Of a stretch of 64,000 nt of DNA, positions 40,861-49,542 are shown one piece after another (positions within the stretch are counted from its first letter, which is position 1; each line of letters opens with the position of its first letter). The position numbers were made by a program, and so were the translations under genes. The notes beneath the pieces were generated by a model. It worked only from the letters and a program-made list of their open reading frames with translations, was not told where the DNA came from and ran no database searches. This stretch comes from DASSQJ01 sp963730165 (lineage in GTDB: Bacteria; Actinomycetota; Actinomycetes; Actinomycetales; Dermatophilaceae): the NCBI GenBank assembly GCA_963730165.1, contig CAVSQS010000002.1, forward strand, positions 682,001 through 746,000. Direction: 5' to 3'.

Positions 40861-41850
40861 ATGACCCCGCGGACCACCGCGCACCCCGCGCCGGACGCGC
40901 CCACGGCCACACCGGCCGCCCGCCGCAGCAGCAGCAGACCAGCCGCGTCCCGGCCGCCGCGCCGGCGGCGCCGCTCTCGGCTCCCCTACCTGCTGGTCCT
41001 CCCGGCCGTCGTCGTGCTCCTCGCCGCCCTCGGCTACCCCGTGGGCTGGCAGCTCGTCACGAGCTTGCGCGAGTACGGCCTGCTCCAGCAGTTCGGCGCC
41101 GAGCCCTCCTGGGTCGGCCTCGACAACTACACCGCCCTCGTCACCGACCCCGAGCTCTGGGCCGTCGTGGTCCGGTCCGTGGTGTTCTGCGTCGTCACCG
41201 CCTTCGTCACCGTCGCGATCGGGGGCGGGCTCGGCCTGTTGATGAGCGCGCTCGACCGCTGGGTGCGCGTGGTCCTCCAGGTGGCGCTGCTGCTCGCCTG
41301 GGCGATGCCGATCGTCGCGGCGATGACCGTGTGGATCTGGATCGTCGACTGGCGCCGCGGGCTGCTCAACTGGGCGCTGGTCTCCCTCGGGGTCGAGGGC
41401 GCCCAGGGCCACAACTGGCTCGCCGAGCCGCTCTCGTTCCTCGTCATCGCCTCGGTGATCGTCACGTGGATGAGCGTGCCGTTCGTCGCCCTCAGCATCT
41501 ACGCCGGGCTGACCCAGGTGAGCCCCGAGGTGCTCGAGGCCGCCACCATCGACGGCGCCGGGTGGTGGAAGCGGCTGCGCTTCATCGTGCTCCCGCTCGT
41601 CGCACCCGTCGTCTCGATCGTCCTGCTGCTCCAGCTCATCTGGGACCTGAGGGTGTTCACCCAGATCAAGCTGCTCCAGGACGCCGGCTCGGTGGCCAGC
41701 GAGACCGACCTGCTCGGCACCTACGTCTACCGCCTCGGCACCGGCCAGGGCGACTTCGGCACGGCGAGCGCGGTGAGCGTGCTCATCCTCGTCCTGACCG
41801 TCGCCCTGAGCTGGTACTACGTCCGCTCCCTGATGAGAGAGGAGGCGTGA
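40861..41850 (+). CDS. ABC sugar transporter permease 1
   Basis: A 329-residue MalF-type permease with a basic Ala/Pro/Arg-rich N-terminus, then six helices beginning with LPYLLVLPAVVVLLAALGYPV. The cytoplasmic EAA loop is EAATIDGAGWWKRLRFIVLPLVAP, which contacts the ATPase. ATG 40861 is taken as the start, although only a weak AGGA lies upstream. It overlaps the next permease by 1 bp. No ATP-binding subunit is encoded in the operon. Confidence 0.92.
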   Translation: MTPRTTAHPAPDAPTATPAARRSSSRPAASRPPRRRRRSRLPYLLVLPAVVVLLAALGYPVGWQLVTSLREYGLLQQFGAEPSWVGLDNYTALVTDPELWAVVVRSVVFCVVTAFVTVAIGGGLGLLMSALDRWVRVVLQVALLLAWAMPIVAAMTVWIWIVDWRRGLLNWALVSLGVEGAQGHNWLAEPLSFLVIASVIVTWMSVPFVALSIYAGLTQVSPEVLEAATIDGAGWWKRLRFIVLPLVAPVVSIVLLLQLIWDLRVFTQIKLLQDAGSVASETDLLGTYVYRLGTGQGDFGTASAVSVLILVLTVALSWYYVRSLMREEA

Positions 41851-42689
41851 TGCGCCGCTCCCGCACCAGCCGGGTCCTGCTCACCGTCCTCGGCCTGGCC
41901 CTCGCCCTCGTGTGGGCGTTCCCCGTCTACTGGATGCTGAACTCGGCGTTCCTGCCGAACGTCGTCCTCCAGCAGACCACCCCCACCTTCCTGCCCTTCG
42001 GCGGGTCCCTGGACAACCTCCGCGCGGTGGCCACCGACGCCGGGTTCATCCAGGCCCTCGCCACCTCGCTCGTCGTCACCCTGACCACCGTGGTCGCCGC
42101 GCTTCTCGTGGCGTTCCTCGGCGCCCTGGCCATCAGCCGGTTCCGGTTCCGGGGGCGGGCCTCCTTCGTCCTCGCCCTGCTCCTCATCCAGATGCTGCCC
42201 GCCGAGGGCCTGTTCATCGCGCAGTACAAGATGATGTCCTCGCTCGGCCTGCTCAACCAGGCGCTGGGGCTCGCCGTCCTCTACACGGCGGCTGTCGTGC
42301 CGTTCACCATCTGGATGCTGCGCGGGTTCGTCGCCGGCGTCCCCGCTGACCTCGAGGAGGCCGCCATGGTCGATGGCCTCTCGCGCACCCAGGCGTTCCT
42401 CCGCATCACCTTCCCGCTGCTCGCGCCCGGCCTCGTGGCCTCCGGTGTCTACGCCTTCCTCCAGGCGTGGAACGAGTTCACCGTCGCCCTCGTGATCATG
42501 ACCGAGGAGCAGTCGCGCACCCTCCCGCTCTGGCTGCGCGGGTTCGTACAGGCCAGCGCCAGCCGCGAGACCGACTGGGGGCAGGTCATGGCCGCGTCCA
42601 CGCTCGTCGCGGTCCCGGTCATCGTGTTCTTCCTCGTCGTCCAGGGACGGATGAGCAGCGGCCTGGTCGGTGGGGCGGTGAAGGGATGA
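41850..42689 (+). CDS. ABC sugar transporter permease 2
   Basis: A 279-residue MalG-type permease with six helices (VLLTVLGLALALVWAFPVYW onward) and the EAA loop EEAAMVDGLSRTQAFLRITFPLLAPG. GGAGG lies before the ATG within the end of permease 1. The missing ATPase is presumably a shared MsiK-type subunit encoded elsewhere, as is common in actinobacterial carbohydrate uptake. Confidence 0.93.
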   Translation: MRRSRTSRVLLTVLGLALALVWAFPVYWMLNSAFLPNVVLQQTTPTFLPFGGSLDNLRAVATDAGFIQALATSLVVTLTTVVAALLVAFLGALAISRFRFRGRASFVLALLLIQMLPAEGLFIAQYKMMSSLGLLNQALGLAVLYTAAVVPFTIWMLRGFVAGVPADLEEAAMVDGLSRTQAFLRITFPLLAPGLVASGVYAFLQAWNEFTVALVIMTEEQSRTLPLWLRGFVQASASRETDWGQVMAASTLVAVPVIVFFLVVQGRMSSGLVGGAVKG

Positions 42690-44098
42690 GCCTGACCGCC
42701 GACGTCGCGGCGACCCTGCTGCCGGGGTTCCGCGGGACGACGGTCCCGTCGTGGCTGGTGGGCGCGTACGCCGACGGCCTGGTGGCGGTGTGCCTCTACG
42801 GCGACAACGCCTCGCCGGAGGGCGGACTCGCCCCCGTGTGCGCCGAGCTCCACGACCGGCTGCCCGGCGTCCTGCTCGCGGTCGACGAGGAGGGCGGCGA
42901 CGTGACCCGCGTGCACTACCCGCTGGGCTCGCCGGCGGTGGGCAACGCGGTACTCGGGCGGATCGACGACGAGGGCCTCACGGCACGCTCGGCCGCGATG
43001 ATCGGCGCGGAGCTCGCCGGCCTGGGCATCGGGCTCGACCTCGCCCCCGTGGTCGACGTCAACTCCTCGGCGGAGAACCCGGTGATCGGGGTCCGCAGCC
43101 TCGGCGCCGACCCCTCTCTGGTGGCACGGCACGGCTCCGCCTGGGTCGAGGGCCTCCAGTCCCGCGGCGTGGCCGCCTGCGCCAAGCACTTCCCCGGCCA
43201 CGGCGACACGGTCGTCGACTCCCACCACGGGCTGCCGCGCGTCGACGCCCCGCTCGAGGTGCTCCGTGACCGCGAGCTCGTGCCGTTCGCACACGCCGTC
43301 GAGGCGGGGGTCGCGTGCGTGATGACCTCGCACGTCGTCGTCGCCGCCCTCGACGACGAGCGACCTGCCACCTTCTCGCCCACCGTCACCGCGGTCCTGC
43401 GTGGCGAGCTGGGCTTCACCGGGGTGCTCGTCAGCGACGCCCTCGACATGGCCGGCGCCAGCGCCGTGACCGGCATCCCCGAGGCGGCGGTCCGGGCGTT
43501 GGCCGCGGGCGTCGACCTGCTCTGCCTCGGGTCCGTCACCACCGACAAGCGGTACGCCGAGGTGCACGCCGCGGTGGTGGAGGCGGTGCGCTCCGGGCGG
43601 CTCCCGCACGAGCGCGTGGCCGAGGCGGCCTCCCGCGTGCGGGGCCTGGCCCGGGACCGGACGGTGACGCCAGGATCGTCCGCCGCCTCGAACGGCCCCC
43701 GGGAGGCCACGCTCTCGGACGTGGTCGTCGCCCGGTCGTTCGCCACCTCGACGGCCGTTGCGGACTTCGTCGCCGACCCGGCGCCGCTCGCCGTCGTGCA
43801 GGTGGCCTCCGGCGCGAACCTCGCCGTCGGGGCGGTGTCGTGGGGTCCGTCGGCGCTTGGCGTCACGACCGCGGAGGGCGACGTGGTCGCCGGCTCCAAG
43901 GTCGCCGTCGTGGGCCGCGCGGTGGGCCCGGCGCACCAGGCCCACGACGTCGTCCACCGGATGCGCGCCGCCGGGCACCGGGTCGTGCTCGTCGAGTGCG
44001 GCTGGCCGCGGGGCGGTGCGGACGTCGAGACGTACGGCGGGTCGCCGGCCGTCGCCCGCCCGCTGCTCGCCCTCCTGCGCGGCGAGGTGGCACCGTGA
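42686..44098 (+). CDS. Beta-N-acetylhexosaminidase, GH3 family (NagZ-like)
   Basis: A 470-residue GH3 hydrolase. The NagZ marks are AVDEEGGDVTRVHYPLG (substrate loop), CAKHFPGHGDTVVDSHHGLP (catalytic His with its Asp partner) and GVLVSDALDMAGAS (nucleophile Asp). It has no signal peptide, so it acts in the cytoplasm on imported chitobiose-like or muropeptide-derived sugars, releasing GlcNAc. The extra C-terminal domain of about 130 residues is of the small alpha/beta type seen in longer actinobacterial members. The ATG overlaps the permease stop by 4 bp. Confidence 0.9.
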   Translation: MSLTADVAATLLPGFRGTTVPSWLVGAYADGLVAVCLYGDNASPEGGLAPVCAELHDRLPGVLLAVDEEGGDVTRVHYPLGSPAVGNAVLGRIDDEGLTARSAAMIGAELAGLGIGLDLAPVVDVNSSAENPVIGVRSLGADPSLVARHGSAWVEGLQSRGVAACAKHFPGHGDTVVDSHHGLPRVDAPLEVLRDRELVPFAHAVEAGVACVMTSHVVVAALDDERPATFSPTVTAVLRGELGFTGVLVSDALDMAGASAVTGIPEAAVRALAAGVDLLCLGSVTTDKRYAEVHAAVVEAVRSGRLPHERVAEAASRVRGLARDRTVTPGSSAASNGPREATLSDVVVARSFATSTAVADFVADPAPLAVVQVASGANLAVGAVSWGPSALGVTTAEGDVVAGSKVAVVGRAVGPAHQAHDVVHRMRAAGHRVVLVECGWPRGGADVETYGGSPAVARPLLALLRGEVAP

Positions 44099-44152
44099 GC
44101 CCCCTTCCCCGCTCCGGCCCCGTGTGCGGCCCTGGAGCCGTCGAGGTCGCAC

Positions 44153-44188
44153 GACATGCCGAGCGTGGTGCCACTTCGTCGGCATGTC
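44153..44188. promoter_or_regulatory. Inverted repeat between the GH3 and ROK kinase genes
   Basis: The 10-bp arms GACATGCCGA (44153-44162) and TCGGCATGTC (44179-44188) are perfect inverted repeats with a 16-nt spacer, extending to GCA/TGC outside one mismatch. The repeat lies in the only sizeable gap of the operon, so it may be an operator, an attenuator or an mRNA-stabilising hairpin. Confidence 0.5.
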
Positions 44189-44219
44189 CTGCAACGTCGA
44201 GGCGCGGGAGGTGGGCGCA

Positions 44220-45128
44220 GTGAGGCTCGGCATCGACATCGGGGGCACCAAGACGGCGGCGCTCGTGCTCGACGACGACGCCACCGTCGTGGCCCGGGCG
44301 GCCTCGCCCTCCGGGTGGGGCAACACCAGCACCCTGGCCACCGCCGTGGCCGTGGCCGACGAGGCGGTCGCCGCGGCCGGCGGGTGGGACGTGGTCGACC
44401 ACGTGGGTGCCTGCATGCCCGGGCTCGTCGACCCCGAGACCGGGACGGCACGCCACGCGGTGAACCTCGGGGTGCAGCTGCTCGACCTCGCCGGCGGCAT
44501 CGAGGCCGCCACCGGACGACGGCCGAGCATCGACAACGACGTCAAGGCTGCCGCCCTCGGCGCCCACCACATCGTGCAGCCCATGGTGAGCGGCGGCACG
44601 ACCGCCTACCTGAACGTCGGCACCGGCCTCGCCGCCGCCATCGTGCACCGCGGTGCCGTCGTGCGGGGCGTCGGTGGTGCGGCCGGCGAGATCGGCCACC
44701 TGCCTGTGGGCTCTGGCGTGCCGTGCTCGTGCGGCCAGGTGGGCTGCCTCGAGACCATCGCGTCCGGGACCGCACTGGCCAGGATGTGGCCCGGCCCCGC
44801 GGCCGACCTCTTCCCGGCGGCCGCCGCGGGGGACGAGCAGGCCACCACGGTGGTCCGCACCCTCGCCCACGGCATCGCGCTCGCCGTCCAGGTGCTCGTC
44901 ACCACCGGTGCCGAGCTCGTCGTGATCGGCGGTGGGCTGGCCCGCGACCGTGCGGACCTCGAGACGGCGGTGCTCGACGACATAGCGGACCGGTCCGCGG
45001 GCTCGGCGTTCCTGCGTCGCCTCGGTCTGGGCACCTGCTTCCGCATCCTCGACGGTGACGAGCCGGTGGCGGCGATCGGCGCGGCGCTGCTGCCCGGTGC
45101 CGCGGACCTCGAGACGGTGGCCGGCTGA
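44220..45128 (+). CDS. ROK-family sugar kinase (probable N-acetylglucosamine kinase)
   Basis: A 302-residue ROK kinase: LGIDIGGTKTAALVLD (phosphate-binding loop), ACMPGLVDPETG, DNDVKAAALGAHH (catalytic Asp in IDNDV), GEIGHLPVGSG and the zinc motif CSCGQVGCLE. The helix-turn-helix of ROK repressors is absent. Between a NagZ-like hydrolase and NagB it most likely phosphorylates GlcNAc. GTG 44220 has GGAGG upstream; an ATG at 44184 lies within the inverted repeat and is less likely. Confidence 0.87.
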   Translation: MRLGIDIGGTKTAALVLDDDATVVARAASPSGWGNTSTLATAVAVADEAVAAAGGWDVVDHVGACMPGLVDPETGTARHAVNLGVQLLDLAGGIEAATGRRPSIDNDVKAAALGAHHIVQPMVSGGTTAYLNVGTGLAAAIVHRGAVVRGVGGAAGEIGHLPVGSGVPCSCGQVGCLETIASGTALARMWPGPAADLFPAAAAGDEQATTVVRTLAHGIALAVQVLVTTGAELVVIGGGLARDRADLETAVLDDIADRSAGSAFLRRLGLGTCFRILDGDEPVAAIGAALLPGAADLETVAG

Positions 45129-45919
45129 TGGAGGTCCTGGTCTGCGGTGACGCCGAGCAGACCGCGCACCTGGCGGCCGCCGCGGTGCTCGACGGCCTCT
45201 CCGGGGTGAGCGGGCGCGACCCGGTGCTCGGGCTGGCCACGGGATCCTCCCCCCTCGGGCTCTACCGGGAGCTGGGACGGGCGGTGACCGAGGGGCGAGC
45301 CGACTTCTCGGAAGTGCACGGTTTCGCCCTCGACGAGTACGTCGGCCTGCCGCCCGGCCACCCCGAGGGCTACCGGCAGGTGCTGCTCCGCGAGGTGTGC
45401 GGCGTCATCGGCATGTCCGCCGACCGGTTGGCGGTGCCCGACGGCTCGGGCTCCGACCTGCCCACCCTGACGTCGGCGGCCGAGGCCTACGAGCGTCGCA
45501 TCCGGGAGGTGGGCGGCGTCGACGTCCAGGTTCTCGGCATCGGCGCGAACGGGCACCTCGGCTTCAACGAGCCGGGGTCGGCGATGGCCTCACGCACGCG
45601 GGTGAAGCGACTCTCGGCCCGGACCCGCCGCGACAACGCGCGGTTCTTCACCGACGTGTCCGACGTGCCGACGCACTGCGTCACCCAGGGCCTGGGCACC
45701 ATCCTCGACGCCCGCCGCCTCGTCCTCGTCGCCACCGGTGACGGCAAGGCCGATGCCGTGGCCCAGGCCCTCGAGGGCCCCCTCACCGCCTCGGTGCCGG
45801 CGTCGGTGCTGCAGTGGCACCCCGACACCGTCGTCTGCCTCGACGAGTCGGCCGCGGCCGGCCTGCGGAACCGCCAGTACTACGACGACGCCGCCGACGG
45901 TCTGCCGCCCTCCGCGTGA
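45128..45919 (+). CDS. nagB: Glucosamine-6-phosphate deaminase
   Basis: A 263-residue enzyme of the NagB family that converts glucosamine-6-phosphate to fructose-6-phosphate and ammonia. LGLATGSSPLGLYREL is the phosphate loop, FALDEYVGLPPGHPEGY holds the catalytic Asp, and VLGIGANGHLGFNEPGSAM contains the catalytic His region. Length matches the family. The ATG overlaps the kinase stop. NagA (GlcNAc-6-P deacetylase), needed between the kinase and NagB, is not in the window. Confidence 0.95.
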   Translation: MEVLVCGDAEQTAHLAAAAVLDGLSGVSGRDPVLGLATGSSPLGLYRELGRAVTEGRADFSEVHGFALDEYVGLPPGHPEGYRQVLLREVCGVIGMSADRLAVPDGSGSDLPTLTSAAEAYERRIREVGGVDVQVLGIGANGHLGFNEPGSAMASRTRVKRLSARTRRDNARFFTDVSDVPTHCVTQGLGTILDARRLVLVATGDGKADAVAQALEGPLTASVPASVLQWHPDTVVCLDESAAAGLRNRQYYDDAADGLPPSA

Positions 45920-45946
45920 CGTGTGGGGGGCGGGGGCCAGACGCGA

Positions 45947-46897
45947 TCAGGGGGTGACGACGACCTTGCCGCGGGCCTGCCCGGACCCGACCACGGCCAG
46001 CGCCTCCGGTGTCTTCTCGAGCGGGAACGTCCGCTCGATGTGGATGCTGACCTCGCCGGCCAGGCAGCGCTCCACCATCGGGGCGAAGTGCTCGGGGCCC
46101 TCCCGGACCACCAGCATGCCGATCGAACGGCCGGAAACTGCGCCGAGGAGGCTTCCGGCCGTGAGCACACGAAGCAGGGTGCGGGCGGTGCCGCCGACGC
46201 ACCGGTAGCGACCACCCGGGGCCAGGGCGCGCCGGTAGGCCCACACCGAGCGCTGCGCGACGAGGTCCAGGACCAGGTCGAACGGCCCCCGGCGGGTCCA
46301 GTCCCGGACGCGGTAGTCGACGACCTCGTCGCACCCGAGCCCACGCATCCAGCCCTGCTTCCCCGCGTTGTCGACCCCCGTGACGTGGGCACCGGCAGCC
46401 TTCGCGAGCTGGATGGCGAACGCCCCGGAGCCGCCCCCGGCGCCGTTGATGCACATCCGCGTCCCCTCGCCCGCCCACCGGGTGCCCTGGTGCGCGATGA
46501 CCGACGACTGCGGGAGGGCCGACGCCTCGACGAACGACAGGCCGGCCGGCTTCGGCGCCAGGACGCCGACCGGGGCGACGCAGTACTCGGCGAAGCCGCC
46601 CTTGAGCCTGAGGTTGTCGCCGAGCACCTCGTCGCCGGGAGCGAACGCGGTGACGTCGGGTCCGACGGCCTCGACGACACCCGCGACGTCGGAGCCCAGC
46701 ACCGGGCGGGCCGGACGACGCGGGCCCTCGATTCGGGAGTAGGCAGGCCACCCGGTCAGGGTCTCCCAGTCCGAGAGGTTCACCGACGTCGCCCGCACCC
46801 GCACGAGCACCTGGTCCGGCCCCGGTTCAGGCACCGGCACCTCGACGAGCCGGAGCACCTGCGGCGACCCGTATCGGTCGTACACGACAGCTCTCAT
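45947..46897 (-). CDS. MDR-family NAD(P)H:quinone oxidoreductase-like protein
   Basis: A 316-residue medium-chain dehydrogenase/reductase without the structural-zinc cysteines. It has an N-terminal GroES-like fold (VLVRVRATSVNLSDWE, VLGSDVAGVVEAVG) and a Rossmann fold with GAGGGSGAFAIQLAKAAGAHVTGVD. The product probably reduces a quinone or enone; the substrate is unknown. The ATG overlaps the stop of the M28 peptidase by 4 bp, so the two are coupled. It is convergent with nagB. Confidence 0.88.
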   Translation of the reverse strand: MRAVVYDRYGSPQVLRLVEVPVPEPGPDQVLVRVRATSVNLSDWETLTGWPAYSRIEGPRRPARPVLGSDVAGVVEAVGPDVTAFAPGDEVLGDNLRLKGGFAEYCVAPVGVLAPKPAGLSFVEASALPQSSVIAHQGTRWAGEGTRMCINGAGGGSGAFAIQLAKAAGAHVTGVDNAGKQGWMRGLGCDEVVDYRVRDWTRRGPFDLVLDLVAQRSVWAYRRALAPGGRYRCVGGTARTLLRVLTAGSLLGAVSGRSIGMLVVREGPEHFAPMVERCLAGEVSIHIERTFPLEKTPEALAVVGSGQARGKVVVTP

Positions 46898-48384
46898 GAC
46901 TGGTCCTCTCCGGCGCCGATGACGCCCGGGTCGTCGGCCACACGCACCATGAAGTCGGCGAGGGCGGCGGTGAGCAGCCGCGCCAGCCGGAGGTCGACGT
47001 GGTCGAGGGTGTCGCACGCCTGGTGGTAACAGGCATCCGCCGGCTCGCCGGCCGTGGCTCCCGACGCCGCCGCCTGCTCGCCCGTGACCGCCTCCACCGC
47101 CCCGGAGAACACCCCGGCCGTGCGGACTCCCGCCGACGTGAAGGGGAAGTGGTCGGAGCTGCCGTGGATGTCCACGGGGACGGGGGTGCCGCCGGCCCGC
47201 TCCACCGCCGCGCGCAGCAGGTCGCGGGCCTCGTCCGACCCGGGGGCCGCACCCGGCTCGTCGTACACCCCGGCGTACCCGTTGGGAGAGCCGACCATGT
47301 CGGCGTTGGCGTAGACGACGAGGGCCTGCCGCTCGTCCGCGGGGAGGCCCGCGACGTACCGCGACGAGCCCAGCAGGCCGACCTCCTCCCCGGTCCAGAA
47401 GGCGACGCGCACCGTCGCACGGCGAGGCGTGTCGCCGAGCGACCGGACGACCTCGAGCACCGCCGCGACACCGGAGCCGTCGTCGTTCGCGCCCGGACCG
47501 TCGAGCACGGAGTCGAGGTGGGCGCCGAGCATGACGACCGCGCTGCTCGCCCCCGGAAGCTCACCGACGACGGACCGCGTCGGGCGCTGCTCGGTGCGGG
47601 CCGTCACCACGAGCCGGGCGCCCTGCCCCGTGCCGGCCGCCTTCCCGAGAGCCGCCGCCGCCGCTCCGGAGACCCACGCCCCCGGGATGGTGAGTCCCTC
47701 CGCCTGCGCCAGGGTCGGCCGGAGGACGACGTCGTCGGGCACCCCCGGGGAGTACGTCACGAAGGCCGCGGCACCGGCCTGCTGGGCTGCCAGCAGCTGG
47801 TCGCGACGGAAGCAGCCGCCGGGTGGGACGAGCACCACGGCGCCGGCGGGCAGGTCCCCGTAGTCGCCGGCCGAGCACCCGGCGCCGGCCCGCTCCGGCG
47901 GTCCCGGCGCTCCGTTCAGGGCCACGACCGGCCCCGTCACGGCCCCGGTCGGGGAGAGGAGCAGGGGGCGCAGGTCGTCCGCGCCGAAGCGCTGACCACC
48001 CACCAAGAGGAGCGAGCGGCCGTCGTCGACGACGGCGGCCGCCTCGAACGGGTCCGCCCGCACCGACCAGCCCGCGTCGCGCAGCCCCTGTTCCACGAGG
48101 GCCGCGGCCCGGTCGTAGCCCTCCGTCCCGACCGAGCGGTACCCGTCGGAGCCCGACGTCGCCTCCACCAGCTCCTCGAGCCGGGCCCGCAGCCCGGACT
48201 CGGTGATGCCGGCGACGACCTCGGCGGGCGACGGCGCACCGACCGGGACGGCGGCGGACGGCGACGGCTCCTCGGAGGCGCTGCACCCGCCGGCGAGCAG
48301 CACGGCGGCCAGGCCGGCCGCGGCGACCGACCGCGCCCGGGTGGGGGCACGTCGGTGCCGCGCTCCCGCGGGGCTGTTCGCCAT
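46894..48384 (-). CDS. M28-family zinc aminopeptidase lipoprotein
   Basis: A 496-residue exported lipoprotein. The signal peptide ends at LAAVLLAGGC. A PA insertion domain lies at about 150-280. The M28 catalytic domain has zinc ligands in MLGAHLDSV, GANDDGSG, WTGEEVGLLG, NADMVG and CYHQACDT. It is predicted to trim peptides outside the membrane. It leads a two-gene unit with the MDR oxidoreductase. An upstream hairpin at 48450-48497 isolates it from htpX. Confidence 0.92.
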   Translation of the reverse strand: MANSPAGARHRRAPTRARSVAAAGLAAVLLAGGCSASEEPSPSAAVPVGAPSPAEVVAGITESGLRARLEELVEATSGSDGYRSVGTEGYDRAAALVEQGLRDAGWSVRADPFEAAAVVDDGRSLLLVGGQRFGADDLRPLLLSPTGAVTGPVVALNGAPGPPERAGAGCSAGDYGDLPAGAVVLVPPGGCFRRDQLLAAQQAGAAAFVTYSPGVPDDVVLRPTLAQAEGLTIPGAWVSGAAAAALGKAAGTGQGARLVVTARTEQRPTRSVVGELPGASSAVVMLGAHLDSVLDGPGANDDGSGVAAVLEVVRSLGDTPRRATVRVAFWTGEEVGLLGSSRYVAGLPADERQALVVYANADMVGSPNGYAGVYDEPGAAPGSDEARDLLRAAVERAGGTPVPVDIHGSSDHFPFTSAGVRTAGVFSGAVEAVTGEQAAASGATAGEPADACYHQACDTLDHVDLRLARLLTAALADFMVRVADDPGVIGAGEDQS

Positions 48385-48449
48385 CGCCTCAGCCTACGGA
48401 CGCGTCGGGCGGGCCGTCCTCCCCCCGCCCCAGTAGCGAGGGCCGATCG

Positions 48450-48497
48450 GTGAAGCCCGGGCTCCATGCGCCACAGCGCACGGAGCCCGGGCTTCAC
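48450..48497 (-). terminator. Terminator of htpX
   Basis: The 16-bp arms GTGAAGCCCGGGCTCC (48450-48465) and GGAGCCCGGGCTTCAC (48482-48497) are perfect inverted repeats with a 16-nt loop. It lies 25 bp beyond the htpX stop. Confidence 0.85.
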
Positions 48498-48521
48498 GGG
48501 CCGGTTCTCGGTGGACGACGG

Positions 48522-49409
48522 TCAGGTGGTGCCGCGGTAGCCGTAGGCCATCTGCTCGAGCCGGGCGATCCGCTCGGCCATGGGCGGGTGGGTCGACATC
48601 ATCCGGGAGACGTCCTGGGCCCGGAACGGGTTGGCGATCATCATGTGGCTGGCGTTGACGACCTGCTGGCTGGGGGCCAACGGCGCCCGGGCCACGCCGG
48701 CCTCGAGCTTGCGCAGCGCGGAGGCCAGCGCGAGGGGGTCGCCGGTGAGGTTGGCACCGTCCTCGTCGGCGTCGTACTCCCGGGTGCGCGAGATGGCCAT
48801 CTGGACGAACATCGCCCCGATCGGCGCGAGGATGGCCAGCGCGAGGCCGGCGACCGGGTTGCGGTTCTCGTCGCTGCCGCCGCCACCGAAGATCATCCCG
48901 AACGACAGGAACTGCCCGACCGTCGCGATGATGCCGGCGATCGCGCCGGCGATCGACGCGGTGAGGATGTCGCGGTTGTACACGTGCATGAGCTCGTGGC
49001 CCAGCACCCCGCGCAGCTCCCGCTCGTCGAGCAGGCCGAGGATGCCCTCGGTGCAGCAGACGGCGGCGTTCTCGGGGTTACGACCCGTCGCGAAGGCGTT
49101 GGGGGCCTGGGTCGGCGACACGTAGAGGCGCGGCATCGGCTGGCCGGCGCGCGTCGACAGCTCCCGGACGATGCGGTACATCGCGGGGGCCTCGGCCTCG
49201 CTGACCGGCCGCGCGTGCATCGCCTTGATGGCGAGCTTGTCGGAGTTCCAGTACCCGTAGGCCGAGGCGGCGAGGCCGAACAGGGCGAAGCCCACCAGGA
49301 ACAGGCTCGAGCCGAAGTACGTGGCCAGGAACCAGCCGATGACGAGCAGGATGCCCCACATCGCGCCGAACAGGGCGGCGGTCTTCAGGCCGTTGTGGTG
49401 CTTGTGCAT
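48522..49409 (-). CDS. htpX: HtpX-family membrane zinc metalloprotease
   Basis: A 295-residue M48 peptidase that degrades misfolded membrane proteins. It has two N-terminal helices (FGAMWGILLVIGWFLATYFG, LFLVGFALFGLAASAYGYW) and the zinc motif LGHELMHVYNRD, with the third ligand Glu in SRTREYDADEDGA. Two more helices follow the active site. A segment near residue 110 (GRNPENAAVCCTEGILGLL) is typical. The ATG at 49409 gives the usual family length. Confidence 0.95.
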   Translation of the reverse strand: MHKHHNGLKTAALFGAMWGILLVIGWFLATYFGSSLFLVGFALFGLAASAYGYWNSDKLAIKAMHARPVSEAEAPAMYRIVRELSTRAGQPMPRLYVSPTQAPNAFATGRNPENAAVCCTEGILGLLDERELRGVLGHELMHVYNRDILTASIAGAIAGIIATVGQFLSFGMIFGGGGSDENRNPVAGLALAILAPIGAMFVQMAISRTREYDADEDGANLTGDPLALASALRKLEAGVARAPLAPSQQVVNASHMMIANPFRAQDVSRMMSTHPPMAERIARLEQMAYGYRGTT

Positions 49410-49542
49410 GCCTGCTGAACGTCCGTCGGTGGCGGCCGGGTTCCGCGGGCCGCCGGCGGACCCGGCGGACAGGTCACCGCGCGGCGAGCGGGGGCCCCGA
49501 GCAGCCCCGCGCGGCCCCAGGGTGACGTGGCACCATGCAAAG

